From assembly GCA_003427395.1 (NCBI GenBank), contig BFEA01000043.1, forward strand, positions 4,151,471-4,182,438: a DNA stretch of 30,968 nt, in the 5' to 3' direction. The notes under the pieces were generated by a model. That model was not told the DNA's origin. It worked only from the letters and a program-made list of their open reading frames with translations, and searched no databases. This document shows, one piece after another, positions 10,600-20,177 of the stretch. Origin of the DNA: Chara braunii (taxonomy: Eukaryota; Streptophyta; Charophyceae; Charales; Characeae). Each line of letters begins with the position of its first letter. Positions within the stretch are counted from its first letter, which is position 1. The position numbers and the translations under genes are program-made.

Positions 10600-10800
10600 T
10601 TTTTTTGGAAGGGGAACTAAGTTTGAAAACAGAGTTTGAAAATACACGTTGGGCAAGAAATAGTTTCAAATTGCACTTTGGGCAATTAATACAAGCTAGC
10701 TTTCTGGTCAGGTAGAGTTACTTGGGCGTGTTCACTGTGTTGTGTTCGGGGAATGCCCCGAAGTGTAATTTCAAACTGTTTTTGTGACTGTACTGAAGTT
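10600..10800. mobile_element. Foldback element, divergent copy 3
   Basis: A second inverted repeat directly after copy 2. AGTTTCAAATTGCACTTTGG (about 10660-10680) pairs with the reverse of the stretch CCCCGAAGTGTAATTTCAAA (about 10755-10775). The arms resemble those of copies 1 and 2 but are more diverged and the loop is longer (about 75 bp). The adjoining run AAGGGGAACTAAG may be the left terminus. Assignment to the same family is by arm similarity. Confidence 0.5.
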
Positions 10801-10934
10801 ACCCCCCCCCTTTTTTTTTCCTTTTGGGTCTTACAACTGATAAGACCCCACCCACTCTCTCTTGTCAATTCTTCCTGGCCCACCCCCAATCCCCCAGCCC
10901 TCCCTCAGTGCCTACCACTCACGACCATCACCCT

Positions 10935-10950
10935 GTAGTTTTGCAATTCT
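10935..10950. repeat. LINE-C target-site duplication, left copy
   Basis: GTAGTTTTGCAATTCT lies immediately before the poly(T) that is the LINE-C poly(A) tail, and occurs again, identical over 16 bp, at 26822-26837 at the other end of the element. A TSD of this length is typical for L1-type LINEs. Confidence 0.9.
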
Positions 10951-11313
10951 TTTTTTTTTTTTTTTTTTTTTTTTTTCAAACAACTTCCCCCACTAGTGTT
11001 AGTGGTGCTGATAAGAGCAGACACCCCTAGCACCTAGGGAGAGGCTCCATCTATTGGTGGGGAGCATCACCTGCTGGAAACCGGTCTAGCGTCCCATATA
11101 CAGAAAGAATTTAGAGTATCTAAGAAAGAAAACTAAGGGGCTTCTGCCAGCATTGATTACCGTGGAATCCAAGGGATTGACTGAGCAGGCTATTGGGAAA
11201 GAGGAGTAAACCTCTTCGCCCTATAAGGCGCCAGATATCTGCTATTCCAAAACTAGTCCCTCGCCCTCCCCTCCCACCCGTTAAGTACCCAAACTTTCTT
11301 TTTTGAACTACTG
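10951..11313 (-). other. LINE-C poly(A) tail, terminal stem-loop and 3' UTR
   Basis: A run of 26 T (10951-10976) is the poly(A) tail in reverse. Next is the stem-loop, arms GTGTTAGTGGTG (10996-11007) and CACCCCTAGCAC (11022-11033), then the block with CCATCTATTGGTGGGGAG (about 11047-11066). The rest (11090-11313) matches the 3' UTR of LINE-A and LINE-B, including GGGATTGACTGAGCAGG. Confidence 0.85.
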
Positions 11314-12608
11314 TTATGCAGAGTCAATTCCGTACCACTTCGTTTCCACTAGACAATTAGATGGGGGGGGGAAGAAGTCTGGGAATGCTTCAGGGGGTTT
11401 CAATGGGATCGCTGCATCCACTTTGGTCCATTCGTGGAACCTCAAATGATAGTCTCTTACTAACTTCATTCCTTGTTGGTCCTCCCCTGATGTTGTGTAT
11501 CCTCCATTCCATTCCACCATTCCTATCCTTCCTCCGTTTGCACCCCAAGCGAGCTGGAGCTAAATTCCTGGATTTTTTGTTTGATCTTTTTATGTCCGTT
11601 GAGGAGTTGGATTTGTGCTCTGACTCCATTCCATTTTGCAGTTATTTCTGTCTGGATCTGTTGCTGGACACTTTCTGTGAATTCGGGTCCTTCCAATCTC
11701 GCCCCCTCCATCTCGAAGGTGCAGCGTCGTCTCCAAAGTGCCCAGAGAATCGCCCGTCGTCCCATCCTGAACATATTTCCGGTAAATTCGTCTATCTGGA
11801 CTAGCTGGTCTTTGGGCCAGGGTTCACACAATATGGTTTTCCAGTCCCAGTGCCATCGGGCCTTCGTTCCTAGTTGTTCCCACACCCTGTCCCACCATCT
11901 CCACAGCCAGAGTGCACCCGGACATTGGAGGAATATGTGTTCAATTGTTTCAGGTTGCCTCCGGGAAGGGAACGCGTTTGTGCACAACTTGCATCATGGG
12001 AGAACTCGCCCTTTTTGTTCCAGAGACGTTCTATCTATCAACCAGTTGTTTGTTGGAAGACAGCGGTGCTCTAGCTGCCATTGAAGTGAGGCCAGTTTGG
12101 CTGGCTTTGCCTTGGCCATCCTGAACCATCTAATTGATCTCAACTCCTCTTTGCTAATGTTCAGGTGATCTTTCCACCGCGCCTCCACTTGGTCCCGCAG
12201 AGCAGCTTTTGGTCTTAGGAGCATGTAGGCTGATTTGACTGTTAGGGCATATATGGACTTGGTGAATTTCTTGCCCTGCCTTCCTTGGGCTGACCATGAC
12301 CACTCCAACGGGTCCAGGGCTAGATGGTGAAAAGGGGTACCGGGGTAGTAGGTTATCCTTTGCTCACGTTCATAGAGTACTTTGATTCTATATACCTCTT
12401 CTATTTGGCATATTAACGCTTTGTCGGATGAGCATTCTTGGATGACATTGTCTTGCCTCACTGGAGAGAGATGCACCACTACCGTTCCATCCGGGGAGCA
12501 GCGGACTACCCTGCCCACACATCCTTGCCGATTTTTAATAGCTACCCAGTCTAATTCTTGCAAGGTTGGGCCCTTACGGAGTATTCTCCACCATGCTAGT
12601 GGGATCAT
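11314..12608 (-). pseudogene. LINE-C ORF2 C-terminal part with zf-RVT finger
   Basis: Open segments 12608-11994 (WWRILRKGPTLQELDWV, VKSAYMLLRP, SLQWQLEHRCLPTNNWLIDR) and 11987-11523 (MCTNAFPSRR, HIFLQCP, LWLWRWWDRVWEQ, ILWALWRRRC) lie in one frame, separated by a TGA. Where LINE-B has LPWCRLC, LINE-C has LP-stop-CKLC, so the stop is a TGG-to-TGA change inside the zf-RVT finger. A frameshift at about 11525-11630 leads to the last segment (11520-11314), carrying LRFHEWTKVDAAIPLKPP, the family's C-terminal motif. The 3' UTR follows directly. Confidence 0.9.
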
Positions 12609-14666
12609 TTCTATAAGCGTTTCCAGGGCTTCGTATGGTCGGTGGCAGTACGACAGTCTCTATCGTAGCTGGTCGGGTCATATCCAGTCTTTTTTATTAG
12701 TGTCTCATATATCCTTTATCCTTATTATCTCTCTCTTGACCCAACTCTGCCAGGGGTATCTGTGCAAGGGAGCATCTAGCCCTTCAAGTCCACCACGCAT
12801 TTGTTTCCAAAAAGGGGTTGGCGTGCTACTTCCTCTCATCTTTCTGGCGCTGTCCTATCTGGAAGGGGGAAACTTCTCCATGCTTTGAGGAGGGTGGACC
12901 AGAAGGGATAATTGCGTATGTCCGCCCTGACTGCTTGCCTAGGGCAGTCAGGACGGGGTTCCCTTTGTTCCGATCTCGGTCCTGGAATGGGTCATCCCCT
13001 GTTTTCCAACCACGTCAGTGGGTCGGTTTCGGCCCGTGTTTGTGGTGCTTATCTGGAGATCTGTTCCAGGGCTAATCCTCTCCAGGGGACATCAGGCTTA
13101 AACAGAAGGTTTTTAAGTCATTGTAGTGCCAACGCTTTAGTTTGTATGAGGGGGTCGATAATGTCATAGCCTCCTCTCGTTTTAGGTTGGATTATAAAAT
13201 GCCATGCTACTCGACTGATTACATTGTGTTTCTCGTGGTCCCCACGCCACAGAAAGACGGCTATCTGACTCCTCAGTGGGCGTAAGGCATTCTTATCCAA
13301 AGCCCAAATAGCATATTTGTACCACATTGAGGCCATAACCACGTTGTTGATAATCAGCGCACGTCCAAACAGTGAGGTGTGCTTGTCTCTCCAAAGGGTC
13401 ATTTTGGCCAGGGGCGGCGTAGAAATCCAATCATTGTTTATTGGCGGTCTGCCCTCTGCTGTCATGGAGATACCCAACACTCTGATGGGGGCTTCCTTGG
13501 GGACCCAATTGATTTTGGGTTGTTCTAGGGGTCTCCATCCTTGGTGGTGTATCCACCATCCCAGGGTTTTGTTTCCCCAGTTGACTTTCATATCTGATAG
13601 TATACAGAAGCGATCCATCATGTGTTGTACCTCTTCCATTGACTCTCTGGATGGGTCCACCATAAGTGTCAGGTCGTCAGCAAACAAGGAGCACACTAGG
13701 ATTGCCTCTCTGGGAAACGCTGCAACTTGGATTCTTTGGATGTCTTTGTGGGCCCTTAGGTTGGCAGCTAGTGCCTCCATGACTATGACGAAGAGGTAAG
13801 GAGCTACAGGGTCTCCTTGTCTGACAGATTTCTGGAGGCAAATATGGGGGGTCAGATTGTCGTTTACTATTACCCTGGTCGTCGCATTTGCGTGGAGAAT
13901 CTCAATCCAGCGTCTGAAGTATATCCCAAAATTAAGTTTTTCCAGGCACTTGTCAAGAAAGAACCAATCTATATGATCGTACGCTTTCTCGAAGTCAACA
14001 AAGATGATTGCTGCATTGTTTGGACTGCCTTGTTAGCTTGATCATTTCATTAACTAGAAGGATGTTATCTTGAATATTTATGCCCTGGATGAAACCAGTT
14101 TGGTCCGGGTGGATGATGTCCGCCATTATTGGTGTCATACGGTTAGCCAGCGCTTTCGCTACCAGCTTGTAGACCACTGTGAGCAGGGTAATAGGTCTGT
14201 AGTTCCTGATATTGGTCCTTTCCCCCTTCTTGTAGAGGAGCGCCAACACTCCCTGCCCCACTAATTCGTCCGTTTGTCCTGTTCTCCACACCACATGGTA
14301 GTAATCCATGAGGTCTTGTGAGATACTCCCCCACATGGCTTCCCAAAATTCTTTAGGAAGCCCATCTAGGCCTGGAGTTTTTTCCTCTTCCATTTGTTTC
14401 AGTGTCATCCATATCTCCTCCTTTGATATGGGTATGTCAAGAGTTTCCTTCTGTTGTTATGAGAGGGTTTTATTTAATGGACGCAAGAATACATTTATCT
14501 CCTTGGCTCGTTTTGCTCTATCTTGGTCCTGACATTCTGAAGTGAATAGTGTTTGATAAAAACCTCTCGCTATCTTCGTGCAGGTGGCGGTAGATGTGTG
14601 GAGGGGCCCTTGGTGGCATTTTGGGTCTTCCAAAGCGTCAATTATCGACCTCCCTGTTTTGGCCTT
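12609..14666 (-). pseudogene. LINE-C reverse transcriptase (broken)
   Basis: RT part of ORF2 downstream of the Penelope-like insertion. 14666-14580 resumes with KAKTGRSIIDALEDPK. 14408-13995 has EEKTPGLDGLPKEFW, YRPITLLTVVYK and HPDQTGFIQGINIQDN. After a small deletion at about 14020, the next frame has motif A FVDFEKAYDHIDW with intact Asp, motif B KSVRQGDPVAP, motif C SLFADDLTLMVDPS (within 13780-13118) and the thumb motif RVLGISMTAEGRP. All RT catalytic residues are present but the frame is broken. 13118-12609 is a decayed connection with several stops. Unlike LINE-B, only indels and nonsense changes, not active-site loss, inactivate this copy. Confidence 0.9.
14663..14666. repeat. Left junction of the Penelope-like insertion (CCTT)
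   Basis: CCTT here and at 20570-20573 flanks the insert. Taking one copy restores the LINE-C frame exactly (ATGACTAAG then GCCAAAACAGGG, that is M-T-K-A-K-T-G-R against M-V-K-A-K-S-G-R in LINE-B). A 4-bp TSD is the simplest reading, but short matches can occur by chance. Confidence 0.55.
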
Positions 14667-14732
14667 GCATCATTTTTTAGCTTATGTTATTCGGACGACT
14701 GATTCTTTTTTGTTTCTCTTGTTTTTGAAACT

Positions 14733-16310
14733 ATGGCTGGAGTCCCGCCTAACCAAGGTTGTTTTACTTGTGGATCTCTCCACCACTGGAGTCGGGAATG
14801 TCCGCAGAGATCTCATGGCTTCCGACCACCGGCCACAAGGGCAAACGCTATTCCCACTTCGACTCCGTTACTCGCTCTTCCTGCGCCTAACGTGGCTCCA
14901 GCTCCTGCGGTCAACCAAGCTGCCTCTGGTTCTGCGGGACACTCTGCCTTCAGCTATCAACCTCGTCCAAGAACAAATTGGTGGAAAGACAACCAGGAGC
15001 AGCTGGACAAGGTCTATAACAAGTTCATGGAAGATGAAGAGAAAGAAAGGAGATGTCAGGAGTTGGAGGAAAAAGACAGAGTGAAGAAGGAGGAGGAGAC
15101 TAAACGGAGTGAATGGAAGAAAGAAAGAGAGCGGCTGAAAGCAGAAATCTCTGCCAAACTCGACAAACGTTTCGAAGAGCTTGGTCTTAAGCAAAAGGAG
15201 ACACAAGAGAGCAAGGGTCTATCCGATGAAGTCACGCGTTTGAGGAAGGAGAATGAAGAACTGTTAAGAAAGATCGGTGGCGTTGCAAGTAATTATGAGG
15301 TGGATGATGAGTTGGCACGCCTTAAACGGAAAAACGAGGAATTGAGGAAGCGGCGCAGTAGGGCAAGTACTAGTCAGGATGAGGACTGTGTTTCTCGGCT
15401 CCAGAAGGAGATCTGTGAGTTGCGGAAGCAAGTGGGAAGCAAGCAAGTAGAGAGTGACGAGATTTTTGTATTGAAACAAGAATTGGGCGAGCTTAAACAA
15501 TCAGCCTACATGAAGACTAACTTCGAGCAAGAGATCGTTGGGCTACGTAGGGAGGTGGACTCTTTACGCAGAATGAACGAGAGGGCGATGGAAGAAACCA
15601 AGCAATGGAAGGATGAGGCCCTGAGGCCGGGGAACAAGCGCGGCAGTGTGGTTGTGGATACACCAGCTATCTCAAACAGGGGTAATCCTAAGCCGAGATG
15701 GACAAAAAGTATGAAAGATGACAACAGGTGGAAGGAGGAATATAAGAAACTACAAGGACTTCATCGAGTGGCGAACGCGCAGGCTGAACTCCTGAAGGAG
15801 AAACGAGCGACTGCCGAGGTGAAACGAATGGAGGCAGAAGGGCAAGTGAAGGAGTTGGAGGAAAAGATGAGCCGCCTGAAGGCAGCGGAGGCTGGTAATG
15901 AACGAGTGGGGGGTGGTACTAATCTTAAGGACCGTTTAGAAGCTATGGCGTTAGGGTCAGCACGAAGGGGAAAGAAAGCGATGCCGGGAAGAGGCTCCTC
16001 GAAGGAAGACCAGGTGTCTAATGAGGTTAATGATCGCTTCCAATTTGTGGAAGAACAGAAAAAGCAATTGCGTAATCTCAAGAAGACGAGACTGGAGCTA
16101 ATGTGTAAGGAAGCAGGAATTCGGACGGAAAAAGTTGATCAGATGGTTTGCGAATTAGCAGAATTTCGGGTTGAGCAGGCTTTTGGGCCTATATGGGCTA
16201 AGGATCCGGCATCCAAAGGTAAGCAGCCGGTGCATGTGGTAGAGGATGATTCGGAGCAGAGGGATGTCGACACCTCTGAGGAAGGAGATGAGAGGTCAGT
16301 GGAGTTATGA
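14733..16310 (+). CDS. Penelope-like element ORF1: CCHC zinc-knuckle coiled-coil protein
   Basis: An intact 525-codon frame starting at the first ATG after the 5' junction. Residues 10-23 form a retroviral-type zinc knuckle, C-x2-C-x4-H-x4-C (C10, C13, H18, C23), which in gag-like proteins binds RNA. Residues about 30-85 are Pro/Ala/Ser-rich. From about 90 to 450 the protein is very rich in Lys, Glu and Arg with repeated Leu spacing (ELRKENEELLRK-like heptads), strongly suggesting a long coiled coil for oligomerisation. The end is acidic (VEDDSEQRDVDTSEEGDE). It overlaps the next frame by about 65 bases. A gag-like RNA-binding role is inferred from architecture; it could instead be a captured host protein. 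Notably open while its partner frame is broken. Confidence 0.8.
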   Translation: MAGVPPNQGCFTCGSLHHWSRECPQRSHGFRPPATRANAIPTSTPLLALPAPNVAPAPAVNQAASGSAGHSAFSYQPRPRTNWWKDNQEQLDKVYNKFMEDEEKERRCQELEEKDRVKKEEETKRSEWKKERERLKAEISAKLDKRFEELGLKQKETQESKGLSDEVTRLRKENEELLRKIGGVASNYEVDDELARLKRKNEELRKRRSRASTSQDEDCVSRLQKEICELRKQVGSKQVESDEIFVLKQELGELKQSAYMKTNFEQEIVGLRREVDSLRRMNERAMEETKQWKDEALRPGNKRGSVVVDTPAISNRGNPKPRWTKSMKDDNRWKEEYKKLQGLHRVANAQAELLKEKRATAEVKRMEAEGQVKELEEKMSRLKAAEAGNERVGGGTNLKDRLEAMALGSARRGKKAMPGRGSSKEDQVSNEVNDRFQFVEEQKKQLRNLKKTRLELMCKEAGIRTEKVDQMVCELAEFRVEQAFGPIWAKDPASKGKQPVHVVEDDSEQRDVDTSEEGDERSVEL

Positions 16311-17658
16311 GGTGAGCCCGGACGTGGCTACGTTGTGGCTGCTGACTAATGATTGTCGAAACAAGCGTAAGGGGGTGGGCTTATTGCCAGGTAAATCCTC
16401 TATTCTATCTAATGACGGTCAGGTACATGATGATGCGTCTTTCTCCTCGGTCCTTCCTGTTATTTCTACTTCGACCTCTCTTGGCTCCTCTTCCCCTCTC
16501 GCCTCGTCTCTGCCATGCAAATTCCTCTCTTCTATGGTCCCAACCCTCCTTGATGATTCAATTCGTTTCTTGTGTGATAAAGCCTTTAATGGTTATTTTC
16601 GGTTACTAGTGATTGGACTTATTCTGAAAGGGCAGGTACCTTGGGCTGATAAGATTAAGGACTATATACTGAATCTGTTGGGGAGTGGCTATGATTTTGA
16701 AAGTTGTGAGGGACCCTTGGTGTACGTCCTCGTTTCTCCCTGGTCACGACACATGTATGTGGGGTCTACTACGCGGGATCTGCCGGTAAGATGGGGTGAG
16801 CACGTATACAGGGCACTGAGCCAAGGTAATGTCGAAGGAGGGCACCGTAATCATAAGCTGTACACGTGGCTGAGACGAGGGCGGGTTGGGGACTATGTGG
16901 CGTTACCACTGTTTCGATGTGATTTGGCTGATGTTCTTCATTTGGAGGGTTACATCATTAAGCTGTTGTGTCCTTATCTCAACAGTCGTGAGGGGATTGG
17001 GAGGAAGAAGTGGTGTCGGAAGGGTAAGTGGGAAAGGTTAAGATTGAAAAAGAAGGAGGCGGCTAATTTGGGATCTGGGGTCTCACGAACTCATTTGATT
17101 TTCCACCCTACCATTGGCAATAGATCTGCCCGACTGTCCGTTATTCTAGATCAATGCCTTTTTGTGCCCATTTCGTCGGTGGGTATTGTGTGCTCTGGGG
17201 GAGATCTATTTGCAGAGAACTGGAAGGTACTGAGAAGGAGGTTTGGTTCTTCCTTCATTACGGTAAATGGGCACACGGAGATTTTGAAGAAAGGGAAAGG
17301 GATGTTCAGATTTGACAAATATGTCTACGTCTCTATGATTGTCCCCTTCATGTGTAAGTCTCTGATTCTGAAGCCATCTTTGGCTGCCTTGCTGTCAAAT
17401 TCTGTCTCTAGAAAGGAGTTAAAAACATGGGACTTCTCCGTTCTTGTTCGTGCTTTCTCAACTATCCGATGTTTTGCAGAGAAACGGAGTTGCTTTCTTC
17501 TCAGGTTGATCCTATCTGGGGTGATTAAGCGAAGGTTTGGCTGTAATATTAGACGACGCTTGGTGGTGAAGGTTACGTATGATATGACTCTGAGCAAGCC
17601 TGGAATTCGATCCCTTTGCTCTCGATTGGTCATGAGTGTTGAGGGTAATGAGGAATGA
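16246..17658 (+). CDS. Penelope-like element ORF2, 5' part: GIY-YIG endonuclease
   Basis: 470 codons from the first ATG (16246); an ATG at 16288 is an alternative start. Residues about 158-250 form a GIY-YIG nuclease domain: VYV (160), then MYVGST (YVG at 171-173), Arg182 in VRWGEH, Glu234 in HLEGYIIK and Asn246 in PYLNSREG. These match the Tyr, Arg, Glu and Asn positions of the family, so the active site looks intact. In retroelements of this type the nuclease nicks the target for primed reverse transcription. Downstream of the domain is a basic stretch (RKKWCRKGKWERLRLKKK). The frame is +1 relative to ORF1 and stops at TGA 17656-17658, but the same frame continues into the RT part. Confidence 0.85.
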   Translation: MIRSRGMSTPLRKEMRGQWSYEVSPDVATLWLLTNDCRNKRKGVGLLPGKSSILSNDGQVHDDASFSSVLPVISTSTSLGSSSPLASSLPCKFLSSMVPTLLDDSIRFLCDKAFNGYFRLLVIGLILKGQVPWADKIKDYILNLLGSGYDFESCEGPLVYVLVSPWSRHMYVGSTTRDLPVRWGEHVYRALSQGNVEGGHRNHKLYTWLRRGRVGDYVALPLFRCDLADVLHLEGYIIKLLCPYLNSREGIGRKKWCRKGKWERLRLKKKEAANLGSGVSRTHLIFHPTIGNRSARLSVILDQCLFVPISSVGIVCSGGDLFAENWKVLRRRFGSSFITVNGHTEILKKGKGMFRFDKYVYVSMIVPFMCKSLILKPSLAALLSNSVSRKELKTWDFSVLVRAFSTIRCFAEKRSCFLLRLILSGVIKRRFGCNIRRRLVVKVTYDMTLSKPGIRSLCSRLVMSVEGNEE

Positions 17659-19401
17659 AAGAAGATGGTGGTACGGAGGATGAGAATTGTTTGGAAGAAG
17701 AACAAAAGTGTGGGGGATATTCTATTTAATTTTAGGGAATTTGCTCGGGGCAGTGATGTCTTGTGTGCATGTCCTACCATGACAAATGGATTCCCTCAGG
17801 TTAATGGTCATATTTGCTTCCGTTTGAACGAATTTGCTAAGGCACCGTCTTGGCTGCGAAATAACAGGAACGTGGCTCGACCCTCTCAGTTGAATGTGAT
17901 TGGCCGTTTGAAGAAAGAGATTGGTCGTTCTTTTGAGGGAATGGATTTTCCAAGTCCCACGCTGCGGAGAAGGGATATGGTCGATTGCACGAAGGTAACA
18001 CGGGAGGATGGCCTGACTTGCTGCTCTGAGGATGATGTGGTTCGTTGGAAGTTGTTACTAAAGGATCTGGTAAGAGTACGAATCGACCACAACCCAGGGG
18101 ACACATTGGTGTGCTGCCCAGTGCGATACCGTGAAGGTATGAATACTCTTTTTCTGAAGAATCTTGGTTTCAGTGTTTGTGAGGAAGGAGAGCGATCTCT
18201 GCTATGCGAGGCCAAGGAAGAGTACATGCGGCGAGGGTTATCTCGATTAGCTAAATGAGATTCTACGGGGGAACTGGGAAAAGCTTACGCCATTCCTAAA
18301 TACAAAGATTTTCAAAGATGGCGTCCTATTTGTCCCTCATTCTCGGAGTGCAATGTTCATGCCTGCAGGAAAGTCTCCCGTTGTGTCAATATGATGATAT
18401 CGAGTTTACCTCGGCGTTCAAATTTCAACTTAAAATGTACTGATATGTTGGTGGAATCGTTGGTTGAGGTTAACAAGGATCTGGGGAGAAATGAGGGGTT
18501 ACTCACAACAGCCTTTGACATCAAAGAAATGTTCTACAATCTTCCACACGGCTCTATCTTGAAGACACTCAGTTGGATTATAAATTTATGGGAAGGACGG
18601 GGAGTGAGAAGTATGTTGTTGAAGAACCGAGGAAAGGAGGGTAAACTACAAACTGGCAATAAGCAGGAGAGATGGCAGAAGGTTGACTTCGACCTCATCA
18701 GAGTCTTTGTGGGTTTTGATCTGGATCGTACCTACACTTCTGCGTGTGACCGGGTTTTGAAACAGAACGTGGGGATACCGATGGGCAAACCCTCCAGTCC
18801 AGTCATTGCATGTCTTCTATGTGCTTTCGCTGAATTCTCCTTTTTGGTGTCTTTGGGTTATGACCGACGTCTCATTCACGGTATTCGCTTGATTGATGAC
18901 ATGTCAGTTTTTGTCTGATATCTGAAGGACGATGAAGGCTCCAAGGCGAGGGCGGTTGACATACTTAGGAGTTTTTAGGCTTGCTATGACTGCAATTTGA
19001 AGCTGGAATGCACAAGCAGATTAGATGAATGGGATTTCCTGGGATGCACTCTCAGCAACTTGGGATGACCCATGGGGGTTAGATGTGCTCCTTTTCATAA
19101 GAACCAGAGGGTCATTTTGTCAGAAGGTATCTGCTTTCAAAGCATGCAGGACAATTGTTCTTTCGTGAGCAAGCAACAAAAGATTGTTGTGGTGGGATCT
19201 TTGATGCATCGGGCAAAAAAGTTCACGAGTATACCCTTGGCGGAAGCTAGTTTTCTCCTGAAATTAAAGGTTGAACTGAGAATGCGAGATTTCAAGGACG
19301 AGATTTTTTATCAAGCTCTGACCAATTTCTCTCTCAAGTTTGGTGGCGCTTGGGATGATTGGGTTGATTGCCTTACACTATGGGACCGCCTCTTCAAGTA
19401 A
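17659..19401 (+). pseudogene. Penelope-like element ORF2, 3' part: reverse transcriptase
   Basis: Same frame as the GIY-YIG part, interrupted by TGA at 17656, 18256, 18916 and 19066 and TAG at 18976, ending at TAA 19399-19401. The N-terminal fingers include IDHNPGDTLVCCP (about 18079). The RT core has AYAIPKYKDFQRWRPI (18283), motif A as AFDIKEMFYNLP (Asp at about 18517), motif B as GIPMGKPSSPVIA (about 18772), motif C as RLIDDMSVF (about 18889) and the FLG-type motif WDFLGCTLS (about 19032). These are Penelope-type, not LINE-type, RT signatures. The catalytic Asps are present. About 110 residues of thumb follow and no further domain. The stops most likely reflect decay; recoding of TGA cannot explain the TAG. 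Confidence 0.85.
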
Positions 19402-20114
19402 TTAGCTTCTAGGGGGCACCTGAACTGACTCTGTTTTCTTCCTTTCTGAGGGGCTTGTGATGATCCTGAGTACTAGGGGCCACCTGTTTTCATCTCTCTC
19501 CACTGTCAGATGTGTTTTTTCTTTTTTCTTTTTTCTAGGGTCTATTGCTGTTTCGAACCAGCGATCTTAGTTTCCTTTTTCTGAGCTGGAATGGTAGGGT
19601 TAACCCGTTTTTTGTGTTTGTTTTTTTCTTTTTTGGGTTTTTGCTGGCTCGAACCTGAGATCTCAATCTATTCTCCCTCTTTCTCGTAATTCAGTCGGTG
19701 AAGGTTCTCGACCTCAAGACCTCTGTCTGATGCTCTGGGTTTCTTTCACCTGGGTTCGAACGTATGCACTTTTGGCTATCTGTCGGTTTCTAGGGTCTTC
19801 GCACTTTTGGCTATCTATCGGTTTCTAGGGTCTTCGCTTTTGGCCCGATAGACGTTTCCTCTCAAGGTTACCTTCTTGGGCTCGAACTAGCCGCCTGTCG
19901 GGGCCTTTCTTGTTAGTGGTCTATATGGGTGCACGACTTCTAGAGGTTACTTTCGGACATTCTGACTCAGCTCCTGGCTAGTTTTTTCGTCTAGTTTCTT
20001 TCAGATGGCTACGTTTCCTAAGGTCTTCGAAGTTTCTGATCCTACCTTTGTGTCTATCGGTTGTCGATGTTTTCTTTAAATTGATTGCTTGATACGTTAG
20101 TTGGCAACTTGTAG
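19402..20114 (+). other. Penelope-like element 3' region with short repeats
   Basis: No coding sequence. The stretch is T- and TTTTCTTTT-rich. Several short motifs recur: GGTTTCTAGGGTCTTCG, and TTCGAAC-type words at about 19552, 19651, 19754 and 19881 that resemble a pol III B box or its complement. A 35-bp tandem repeat lies inside (separate entry). Probably the element's 3' UTR or pLTR-like region. Confidence 0.5.
19766..19835 (+). repeat. 35-bp tandem repeat, two copies
   Basis: The unit starts GCACTTTTGGCTATCT and ends GGGTCTTC (19766-19800 and 19801-19835); the copies differ at one base. A partial third copy begins at 19836 (GCTTTTGGCCC). Confidence 0.85.
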
Positions 20115-20177
20115 TGACGAAGACCCCTGACGATTCCGGTGCGGCGACCGGATGAAACGTAGGGTTACACGCCGTCA
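20115..20177 (+). ncRNA. Type-I hammerhead ribozyme candidate
   Basis: Conserved core CTGACGA (20127-20133) and GAAA (20154-20157). Helix II: TCCGG (20135-20139) pairs with CCGGA (20148-20152), loop of 8 nt. Helix I inner: ACCC (20123-20126) pairs with GGGT (20162-20165). Helix I outer: TGACG (20115-20119) pairs with CGTCA (20173-20177), leaving an internal loop as usual in natural hammerheads. Helix III is only the self-complementary ACGT (20157-20160), and the predicted cut is after A20161. So short a helix III would work best as a dimer. One mismatch (T-T) lies at the base of helix II. Hammerheads are known in Penelope-like elements, where short helix III forms occur. It is on the same strand as the element's genes. 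Not tested. Confidence 0.7.
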
